This document shows positions 54,046-64,000 of a DNA stretch of 64,000 nt, in pieces. The notes under the pieces are model-generated. The model did not search any database. It saw only the letters and a list, made by a program, of their open reading frames with translations, and was not told the origin of the DNA. The translations under genes and the position numbers were made by a program. The first letter of the stretch is position 1. Every line of letters begins with the position of its first letter. Origin of the DNA: Flabesymbios commensalis (Eukaryota; Annelida; Polychaeta; Terebellida; Flabelligeridae); NCBI GenBank assembly GCA_964017125.1, contig OZ024902.1, positions 53,563,944-53,627,943 on the forward strand, read 5' to 3'.

Positions 54046-56167
54046 ATTGACGTATAAAAACCAGCATTTTAAAATTTATTCGAAGCGGTTTATGAGGTCC
54101 CAACCGAGCTGTGTACAGCAGAAGGCACTGTGTACATACAATTTAGACATGAATATATTTTGACGTGCAGACATATGCCTAGGAAAAGGCTTCTGAGAGA
54201 AACAACAGAAAACAACAGAAAAGCTTATTTAATAATAAAGAAAAAGATATATAGATTGTCAAGAAAATACACGACATAATTGAGGAACAGTATTCTAGAT
54301 GCAAAGTTTACATCTAGAATAGTTTTCCTTTACTGTTGCAAACACACACCCCAAATGTAGAGCGATGTACTATTAATTTGAAATTACATTTTTTGGAACC
54401 GTTACTTAGTAGCCCTATGTCAAAGGTAGCCTAATTACGATAATAGCCAGATTCACTGAATACACATAAATAGTCAATGGAAATGGTACACAAAACAAAA
54501 AAAAACACTACACGAACAAAGAATATGAAGCCTAGTTGGTGTAACATTAGGACTGAATTGAACTGAAAATTTATTTTACTGAATTTACTAAAATATGCAT
54601 GTACAGAAAATGAGATAATGTAAAAGAGCACAACTGAATTCTTTATGAGATTATCTTCATTTAAGTTATGGATTTAAACAAAAACGATTGTTAAAAAAGA
54701 AGACCCTTAAAATATACATTTTACCAGCCTTTTGTATGTTTCGCTACTATCATATCAAATGATCATCAACCTGCAAGTTAAGCTTCTGCGTTATGTATAT
54801 ATTCACTGCGCTCTTTTAATCACGCATGATTTTTATTCTTTTAATCACGTATGATTAGTTTTATATTGTATAATAAACACAGCAAAAACATATAAATATA
54901 GCATTATGTATATTTGCCAATTTAGCAAAATCAATCTCTCAGATATTCCTATAAATTTAAAGGCCTATACATAATGGTATTGCCAATTGACAAATCCAAC
55001 AGAAATGACTTTTTATACTACGGTGTGTCTGCTAAAAAAACTTGGTTGTGAAAATGATGATTGTTGATGTAATATGTCTGTCCACCAAGTGACCTGTCGA
55101 GAAAAAAAAAACAGGTTGAAAAAAACAAAGTTGACAAAATCTGTTGACGTCAGTAATTGCAAAACGCAGCTGATATTGGGCCTAGTTTGGGACTACTTTT
55201 ATTGTAGCTTGGCTGATCTCCATATATCACCGTATGAAAAAGTTGCAAAATAACTACGGGAAGACGAGCTAAATTTGTTTACCTGATCAATATTTAAATT
55301 TGACGATATGAGAATGTCTATTGCAACATGCATTGTAACAATTGTGATGCCCTTTACTCATGTTCATTCACTACACTTTCATGACTTTTTGTTGTTGTTG
55401 TTGTTGTTGTTGTTGTGTGTACACAGGCTGTTGTCTAGCCTATTGCTAATAAACTGTTACTGGTACATATAATTTTATTTTAACTATATACATTATGTAT
55501 ATTTGTCATTTGATGACGCGGGCGATATTGGGCTTGGTTAAGACCACTTAAATTCTGAAGCGATATGTGTCGTTTGGCTGACTTCCATAAATCACCGTAT
55601 TTAGGAAGTTTCAAAATAAATAGGCCCCACGGGGAAATACCGAATTAAGAAAAACCCAACGAATGCGTGACTAGGTATAATGCATCCAATTTTGTTCTAT
55701 GTCAAACCTATTATTTTATTCAATCATTGAAAACGCTTCTCTTTTTAATTACAACATAATCAATACGCTATAAATGAGAATAATTTTGCTAAATGTGTTT
55801 TAAAATACAAAATATCACAGCGAGGTGAATTATTGCTGCGTGAGATAAGATAGGAAGGTTGGATCAAATAAAAGCTGATCCAGTGTTATGGTGGCGTTGT
55901 ATCGATTGGCTAGGAACTCAGGAACTAGGACTACTGGATCTAACCACACTTTATTGCAATGTTATCGATGTTACGAATATTCATATATAGGAATATATAG
56001 GCCTATATGCGCAGTACCATATAGACAACACTGCATGAGCAGTTTAGAACACACCTTCGCTGCAAACATCCGTCCCGGTCGGGATTCGAATTCAGTTTCG
56101 AGCTACAACCGAACGATATAAGCGATCGGGGTCGGCCGTTTTTATCCTTAACGGATCATGTTGTCAA
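54046..56167. other. AT-rich intergenic stretch
   Basis: Contains (TTG)n at 55388-55417, and a reverse tRNA-like scrap (attcgaatcccgaccgggac on the minus strand) at about 56060-56140. No gene seen. Confidence 0.4.
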
Positions 56168-56270
56168 ACAGCAAACACAATACGCTGGCCCAACATTGAA
56201 CTATTATTGCTTCAATGTTGGCCCTGTCGCTGGCCCAACATCGACCTAACATTGGGTTAAAACATACCTA
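56168..56270. repeat. CAGCAAACAC-type element
   Basis: ACAGCAAACACAATACGCTGG and the core ttggccctgtcgctggcccaac; right end decayed. Confidence 0.6.
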
Positions 56271-56349
56271 GTACACATTCTCCAAGCGACCCGAAAGTTT
56301 AGGGTCACTGCTGGAAATTAGTGGACAGAGTGAGTAAAACTATTCTGCC

Positions 56350-56960
56350 GTAGCTAAGACAAAATGTCGTATCTACATATTAGACCAAATTAAAAAACGA
56401 AGGTTTCATGTTTGTGGTCCATCATTTTTACAGTTTCTTCATTCGTATTCAGTGTATCACACAATAAAGGGAATATTAACTCTAAACCAATTATTATTTT
56501 GAAAAATATAATTTGCATTTTTAAAGATCTTATTGTTTTATTATTTTGTCTGATAAATAATTGCAGATATGACATTTTGCCTGTAAAATCATTACAGTTA
56601 TGGCGTTTTGCCTGGTTTGGCTAAGCCACTAAAAGTCCAGGGAACCAGGGAAATGATAAATTTTATATGAACTATCTATGCCATATCGAGATTCCGTGAT
56701 ATAACAAATGCCTGTAAAAAATATATTTATTCAAACTAATCTTACCTCCTAAGAATATCGAGGGAAACAGTCGTATCTACATCATGTCACAGGCATTTTG
56801 CCTGGCCAATAGTCGCACCCGATTTGTTAGATAAAGTTGAACCATTCATGATCTCTGCGAGATACCAATACAATTTTTTCAAGGCACAGAGATAGAAAGA
56901 GTGAACAGTTTGGTAGTGAAAAGTCATTTTCCACAAATATTGTAGTTACGACATTTTGCC
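56350..56960. repeat. Scattered ACATTTTGCCT motif
   Basis: (T/A)ACGACATTTTGCCT-like text occurs at about 56356 (complement), 56571, 56597, 56793 and 56944, with gtcgtatctacat near two of them. Confidence 0.4.
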
Positions 56961-57076
56961 TCAGCACTGCAGTATTGGACGTGATAAGAGAAATAAGTAG
57001 CAATACACAGAAGTAAAATTTATAGTTCAGAATAATTTGAGAGCAACGTAAAACCAGTTTACCCAACCACATAACT

Positions 57077-60000
57077 TAGTCCATGAGCCAGGACCCCCAA
57101 ATGGGGCTCATTGGTACCATAAAAAGGTACAAATTATTCTTATGATTTTCGACAATATTTATGTCTGCACTACTTATTTTTGTATGGTAGCAGTTTGTAT
57201 GTAGTAGCTTAACGTGTGTTATCACGTCACAAATCAACCCACCCTCTCAATGATTTACCATTTCATTCTAGCGATCATGTATACGTTTTTGACAATAATT
57301 TTAAAATTACTGAATATTCGAACTCTATCTTTTGCTTGTAGACTCACATATATCTAACACATTCTGATATTAAATTTGATGCCGATAAACAGGTCATAAA
57401 ATATAAAAGTATGCGACTAATAATGTTATATTATATTCATTAACATATTTACAATGTAGTAACATTAATTGTTTTGCGTGGCTCAATAATGTGAGAAACA
57501 CAAACTTATCATTAAGATTTTCGACAAGGTGGATGTCTGTGGTAAATATATTTGCATGATAGAAGTTTGTATGTAGTAGCCTTATGTGTGGTATCACCTA
57601 ACAAATAAACCCACCATATGAATTACTTGACCATTTTATTTTCCAATGCAACATACGTTATTTTCAATAATTTTAAAACTACTACATATTATAGTTCCAT
57701 TTTGTACAAGAAGGCTGATGTATATCTGTACCATGTTACTGTTACGTTTGATGCAAATGAAATGATCACAACATAAAAAAATATGTAACTAAATATCTGT
57801 ATATGTAAAAATTTTGAGGCGTTTTGCTATATAGCTACATATCTTGCTTTGAGTGATAGCTCAATCACGCAAGACGAACAAACTTATTTTTGTGTTTTGG
57901 CGAGGTATATGTATGTACTAAATATATTGGTATGATAGCAGTTTCTATGTAGTACATTAATATGTGTTATCACGTAACAAGCATACCCACCATGTGAATG
58001 ACTTAATCATTTTAAGTGCAAATTCAACATTCGTCATTGCCAACAATTATACAACTATTAGACATTATGGTTTTATTGTTTTATTATAAGCGGATGTATA
58101 TCTGACAAATTTTCAGCTAACGTTTGATGCAAATAAAATGGTCTAAACATGATAAATATAGAACTAAATATGTGTATATGTACACATTTTCACTCATTTG
58201 CTGCATTGAAACAGTGATTGTTTTGAGTTGTAACTCAAGCACGAAGAAGCAAAAATGCTTATTTTTGTGCTTTTGATAAGGTATATAGTAAGTACGAAAT
58301 AGTTTAGCATAGTACAGTTCTTATGTAGTAGCTTAATGTATGTTATAGCCTTACAAATTTAATCACCCAACCCCATCCAACATACGTCATAGTGATGATT
58401 ATTGAAAGCTGCCAAATATTATAGCTTCATTTTTAGACGTAGGCCGATGTATAAATATGAAAAATTTTAATGTTAAGTTTGATGCAAATGAAAGAGACAT
58501 GACACTGAAAAACATCTAACTAAATATTTTATGTATGTATTTTCAGTCACACCACTTTTAATACGTAGCCACAGTGCTTGTTCTGAGTAGTAGCATACAT
58601 GCTTGCAAGAAACATGTGTCCTAGTAACTTGAAACGGTAACAACAGTTTGTATTATAAGGAATTTCATAGATATTTCGTTAAACAATACCTGATGAACAT
58701 TTATACATAAACTTGAACCAAAACCTATTATGTGTGCTGCATGGAAAGCAATCATGTGTAAGCATTTCTTTATGTGGATGTCAGTTCCGGTATCTCCAGA
58801 TATATAGAGCTACTTTTATAGATTTACAACAAGTATTGTCAAGACAATTATGAGGTCATTAGGATGATTAACCTGATTGCTGTTTTGTATTACTGTTGCA
58901 ACCAATATCTGACTGCAGCACGGAACTGTATGCAGAATATAATGCAACTGGTCGTGATTAAAGAATTCACCATGACCAAAATTGTAAAATGTTATTTTAC
59001 TGAAATCCTATAAGCCAAATACCTTTTACAAAAAAATTAAAATGATCGTAAAATCAATAAAATGTACCACAATATCCAGGATATTATTTAGTGTTCAAAA
59101 ATAGCAAAAAAAATCTTAATCATCAATTGCAAAAAAACCAAATTAGTGTGGTGAAGCATGTAATGTCTATACACTTCTCCCATCATCAGCAACAACACAT
59201 GAGTATGCAAATGTATTTACTAAATATCTAAATGGTAATTTGGCATCGTACTGTCGAATTGTTGTGTCTATAATTATATTCAAATCGTCATCTTCACGCC
59301 AATAACAAAAAACATAGTTAGACACAGGTATATCATTTTAGGTAAAATATAGTAGTACGTTACTTCCTATACGTTCAAGCTAAATTATTTCGTACCACGT
59401 GCAAATTTAAATACCCTAAATAATTATACCTTCAATGCTTGGGCATACACGGAAGAATCCAGATACAAAGTAGTTTTACACTTCTGGATATATATGTATC
59501 TGGTAGGCGTGACATGTCAGTTGCATAAATTGAGAGATAATGTGAATAATTGCCACAAATCAACATGGTAAATGTCGCATGATTGTATTTCTAGGTTTGT
59601 GATTGCTCTCACAATACACCTTTAGTACAATTATGCTGAAGTAAGATATCCAGAAGGACACAAGTGATTCATTTTCATTGCTGAGAGGTACTGTGTGCAA
59701 ATATCTCCAATACGATATATGAGTACTGTTAGTGGCTGGTATAACTGCTCATGTGTTATATTTTACGCTTATCAAATACTTCTCGATGTCAACTATCCAT
59801 ACACACTAGGCATACATAGGATATATTCTTGGTAAATCACTTACGAGAGGAGCCACAGTCATCGATATATAAATACGAAGTGAGCACTTAAATGTTCTAT
59901 CAAATATCTGCTATAATAACTTTTATAAATACTTGTGTTAAAAACTCATTTAATTCGAGTATCTTCATAGCATGCATGCTGAAAGTGTTCTCTTATAATA

Positions 60001-60713
60001 CACAAGAAACTGCGCATTGAATGGAAAACACCAAGGACACACTATGGAAAAACAACTTTGCATTAAGTGTCTGAAGAAACATTCAGTTGAGATTCAGTTC
60101 CTCTTTTAGAAATACATTATGGATGGACTTTTACATGTTTTAGACAGCTGTGTAGTAATGTGACTTTATGGTACCAGAAATATTGGCATACAATAGCATA
60201 TTTACTTTTGACTTTGAGTAACCTTTAAAGGTCAAGTGGTAAAAGGGTGGTAATGAAATTTAAATTGTTTAACACTTAGTAAATTAGTAAACCGTTATTT
60301 TTACTTGCTTATATGCTACCGTAGCCCTAAAACACAACATAGTTTTTGCCCAAATAGGATGAACGTGGGGGGGGGGGGGGGTAAACATATCGCATTTAAA
60401 TATATTTTTTGGAGAAATCCAAGTGTTTAACCTCTCATTTTTATTCAAATATTAGCATGGCGGGATGTTTGCCTAAAAAATGGTATATAGTTATTTGTGT
60501 TTATAATGAACCTAAGCTACACAACTACGCCTTAAAAAGTAGACATATCTGTAACGCTGATAAACTTCAAATAGTTGTGTGAGACCTTAAGCTACCACAT
60601 TGAGATTGCTATCATACCAAATAATGTTTATTACGACATGTATAATAAGATGGTATGAATGGCTATTTGTACCTTTTGTGGTACCGATGACCCTATCTGG
60701 CTCATGAACTAAC
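57077..60713. mobile_element. Large element with diverged inverted ends and about 375-base internal monomers
   Basis: The left edge (ttagtccatgagccaggacc ... ggtaccataaaaaggtacaa) is mirrored at the right by the complement of ttagttcatgagccagatag ... ggtaccacaaaaggtacaa (60650-60713), the pairing extending about 150 bases. From the left end inward, a unit marked by gcagtttgtatgtagtagct repeats at about 57190, 57562, 57939 and 58313, a steady period of 372-377 bases. One inverted unit lies at 60570-60640. No open frame of note; the autonomous partner is not in the window. Confidence 0.6.
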
Positions 60714-61247
60714 TAGTGTGTTTTTTCTAAATAACCGGTCATATATGGGATAAGAGTCTGTGATTAAATTTCAACAGATATTTTAACAAAAATATATATC
60801 TGTCGATGGTTTGAATATGGTCATAAATAAATCGAATAAAGTATAGCAGCTTCTGACTCAATTAATTATACGACAACTTTTATGGCCGTCGACCTATTTG
60901 GTGATCAAGAGGAGAGGCATATATATTTGCCAACCCGTGTAATCTCGTGTGGTCAACACTTAAGAATCTCAATAATGTCAGTCACTTTAATGTACCTCCA
61001 TTAAGCTCTTAGCGCGGAATGTCTGACGAATTGATTAAATTTAATACGTCGTCAAAGTATCACACAATAATTATGTACAAGGAGCAGCTGTCGTCGCCAA
61101 CTTGAGTTTTCATAATGATTTACAATAAATAAGGCAAGTTTAATTCAATCGGTCACGGTACATTACAGGCTAGAAAAATAGATCAGATAAACAGTGACGG
61201 GTCAAACAAGTATTAACTATATAATATTAATACACTATGTCACTATG
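60714..61247. other. AT-rich stretch, nothing recognised
   Basis: No gene or repeat seen. Confidence 0.4.
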
Positions 61248-62345
61248 TTCCTTATGGCACAAAAAAGCCGTCGTGGGATTTTTTGCGTAATTCTTGCCAA
61301 TGTGATTTGTTGCGATGGTAATTAACTGAAATTGCCCAATAATTATCTTGGCATTTATTAAGCGGTCATTTAAGACCATTGGCGGCCCAAAATCCAAAAT
61401 GACCACAAAGCGACATAGATTTAGGGGGTAGAATAACGTAAGAGTCTGTCTATGTTTTTTTTTATTAACCAATCAGCACATGCAATATCCTATATAACAG
61501 ATAATTAAATTCCCGTTCTAATAATACATCACCCATTACAGTAGAGTGAACAGTCTTCTCTCTACATACGCTCGGACATGTTTTTTATTATAAAATAAGC
61601 AAAATGAACAGCAAAATGACGTAATCAACATGGTCAAATAAACAACATAATAAACTGTAGTTATTGACATATCCATATCTGGCCTTTGTTTTCTGAGCTC
61701 AGATATGTGTATGCTTAAAAACGTGCGTTATTTATATATATTATTTCTCTATATCTAGCCTAACTGGTGAATGCGCAGCACACAAAAAAAAACTTTTGCA
61801 GTTCTAGTCTATGGACATGTTTACATCATATGGTCATATTATTAAGCTAAAATAAAATCACCGAATTTTTTATGATTTTAGACCTGGGCATTTCCCTTTA
61901 AATAGGCATATTCTCATGAAAGGCTGCAATATTCTTCCAATAAAAAATATGGATGATATTTATAAATATAAATGACGCACATTTCTAAGCATACACATAT
62001 CTGAGTTCAGAAAGGCCAGATATGGATATGTCCAGTAACTACGATGTATCATGTTGTTTTCTTCGACCAAGCTGACTAGGTTCTTTTGCTGTTCATTTTG
62101 ATTATTTTCTAATTAAATAAAAAATATGGTCGAGCGTATGTGGAGAGAAAACTATTTCTTGTATTGCAATGAGTGATTTATTATTTGGAACGGCTATTTT
62201 GGATTCTGGGCCGCCATTGGTCCAAGATGGTCGTCAAAAAATACTAAGATGATTTTTTCACTTCCTGACACAATAAAAATTATAAAAGAAAAAACATGTT
62301 GGCAACAATTACGCAAAAAACCCCACGAAATTGCATGAGGGTGTA
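61248..62345. repeat. Long imperfect inverted repeat (foldback) of about 1.1 kb
   Basis: The left arm (about 61248-61735) and right arm (about 61905-62345) are inverted relatives: gattttttgcgtaattcttgcc / ggcaacaattacgcaaaaaa; cattggcggcccaaaatcca / tggattctgggccgccattg; agatatgtgtatgctta / taagcatacacatatct. The loop is occupied by a half copy of the AAAGGGACTGGCC element (61744-61903). Confidence 0.75.
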
Positions 62346-62555
62346 TGGTAGGCCCTATATATTCTTAAATACCCCGTGAATTGTGTATTGCATCTATCGT
62401 AGCAGCTAAACTAAACAGTCAATTTAATTTATCAGTGGTATGTCATCCGGGGTGATGTGTACGTGATCTTGTCATGATTTCAAACGTAGATAATCGTCCA
62501 TTATGCCATTAATTTTATGCCAGTTGAATGTTACCGGTGTACCACATTGGTATAT

Positions 62556-62663
62556 CCCAACAAACAGGATAGATTGACCCAATGCTGGGTAAATGTTGGT
62601 CCGCCGTCTTCGACGTCGGCCCAATATTCGCCCAGCATCGTGTTAATGTATCGTGTTTGTAGT
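62556..62663. repeat. CAGCAAACAC-type palindromic element
   Basis: CCCAACAAACAGGATAGATTG to ATGTATCGTGTTTGT with the core gttggtccgccgtcttcgac. A second half-copy follows at about 62690-62755 (agcaaacacagctgaccaaa). Confidence 0.65.
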
Positions 62664-63717
62664 ATAAGCGAAGGGGTCCCTTGCCAACTTAGCAAACACA
62701 GCTGACCAAATGTAGATTTAAAAGTTGGGTCGGCGTCGTTGACGTTTTATCCGGTTTCACGTGTATTTTTCGCCACTGTAGATGTCACCAACTGCCATGA
62801 GTTTTACTATACGTCACTTCTATAATTAACAGGACAAAATTATTTGATTTTCCTATATTATACTAAAATTTGCCAAAGTTGGAAGAAAGCGCTAACTAAG
62901 ACATTTGTTTTCTTGATTTATATATATATATATTTCAGCGCTCTAAGGGTTGAGCGCGGTCGAACTGCTCTTTAGAACGTAAATATTCACTGACTTCTAG
63001 CAAATTTGTCAGTGCGTGTCTCAAATAAAGCACTGATTATTATCTAGCTGCTGGCAATAAAAATATCGCGGGTTAATGTAACAATCGAATGGCTGGCATA
63101 CCTTAATGGTGACACTGTGTTAGATGAGGCTGTAACGCCTGCGATTTATTTATTTATAGCGGTCTTAATGACACACTCCCGACATGTGTTATGGTGTCTG
63201 TTTGTTTTGTACACCAGCAAATGCCAAATAACGGATCTGAATGTGACTATTGTGAGCACACCTCTCACATCACGAAATAATGTCTGTAAAAAATGTAGAA
63301 TCCATCCTAGCATCCGTGAATGTTCCTGTTCCGTTAAATCATAACGGTAATATTTAGATCAACTTAATATCTATAAGGTCTACTTACCCTTGCGTCGTGG
63401 GGATCGACTTTAGACGCCAGGATATAAATAACCGTAGCCCCTTATACCATAGGTATTCAAATGGAGCGGAAATAACTACCTAAGACAATTATGATGATTT
63501 CAAATTGAAAAATACCCCTTGGTCTTCAGATTTGTACACATATATTTCAGCACTTTGAGGGCCTACTTAATTAATACAGTTCCCATTCCCACATCAAATG
63601 TAAATACAAAAGTCTAATAAAATTATATATTTCCTCTTTCATGACTCTCACTTAGAATATTATGTCATGTGTTACACACACATATGATAAGGATGTAAAA
63701 GAGGCATAAATAACATT
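62664..63717. other. Non-coding stretch with family F debris
   Basis: Lines at 62880-62955 (gcgctaactaagacatttg ... gcgctctaagggttga) and 63373-63570 (tagccccttataccataggt ... gcactttgagggcc) are family F relatives. No gene. Confidence 0.4.
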
Positions 63718-63976
63718 TTATCCGCTAAGTTCTTTAAATTATGTTTTTACCCTTTTGAACTTGTGGCTCGCTACCGCGATCCGAAATTTGAAGCGGGTGA
63801 CAATTACTTACTTGAGAGTCTCAAGTAAATAATTTTCACCCACTTCAAACTCGTTTTCAATATTTTTTATCATAACAAATGCCAGTTTTTTGTCTCAAGT
63901 TAAGACAAAAAACTGGTATTTGTTATGATAAAAAATATTGAAAACGAGTAGAGTCACGCTTAGCGCCTGAAGGGTT
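63718..63976. mobile_element. Degenerate hairpin-module MITE with a second, near-perfect palindrome
   Basis: Contains the hairpin module in altered form (tttgaacttgtggctcgctaccgcgatcc, 63752), and at 63851-63948 two 45-base arms (ctcgttttcaatatttttta...ttttttgtct and complement) that pair with one mismatch. The right end (cctgaagggttac) resembles the family TIR. Confidence 0.6.
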
Positions 63977-64000
63977 ACTTTCTTTGAATTCGAGCGAGAA

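Overview
The window is eukaryotic nuclear DNA: long AT-rich non-coding stretches, GT-AG introns, tRNA-derived SINEs, LINE fragments and very many short inverted-repeat transposons. The mix suggests a marine invertebrate. The sequence alone does not fix the phylum, so I do not name one.

The only long host gene I can reconstruct is on the minus strand, read from 39652 down to 7679. Fourteen exons join in phase into 673 uninterrupted codons. They are the N-terminal third of a DOCK-C (DOCK6/7/8, Zir-type) guanine nucleotide exchange factor, up to the first part of the C2-like DHR-1 domain. The rest of DHR-1 and the catalytic DHR-2 domain should lie left of the window. The first exon encodes a Ser/Arg/Gly-rich leader and sits 18.6 kb upstream of exon 2. 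At the extreme left edge, one or two plus-strand exons (13-353 and probably 424-471) encode a charged helical protein I do not recognise.

All else is repeats. Main classes: (1) TTAA-flanked, piggyBac-like MITEs with ends close to AACCCTTT, many carrying the same two-tier hairpin whatever their ends; (2) short palindromic elements with CCAGCAAACAC ends; (3) a 2-kb pogo/Tigger-like element in DOCK intron 9 and a TA-flanked element with GGGGAGACTGGGG ends in intron 1; (4) a 5'-truncated LINE with a nearly open reverse transcriptase (48923-51037) and two older LINE scraps; (5) tRNA-derived SINEs; (6) a solo-LTR-like fossil (about 41228-42014); (7) two staircase tetranucleotide microsatellites; (8) a 3.6-kb element with about 375-bp internal monomers (57077-60713); (9) a 1.1-kb foldback (61248-62345).

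Region by region: 1-471 edge exons; 472-7678 repeats; 7679-20825 DOCK exons 2-14 with MITE-rich introns; 20826-39431 intron 1; 39432-39652 exon 1 followed by a GC-rich presumed promoter; 40.4-64 kb intergenic repeats with no host gene that I can support. The most unusual signals are the hairpin module shared by several MITE families, and the many copies of TAGGCCTA, which in one aligned repeat is an exact insertion at a TA and could be an excision footprint of the GGGG-ended element in the same window.
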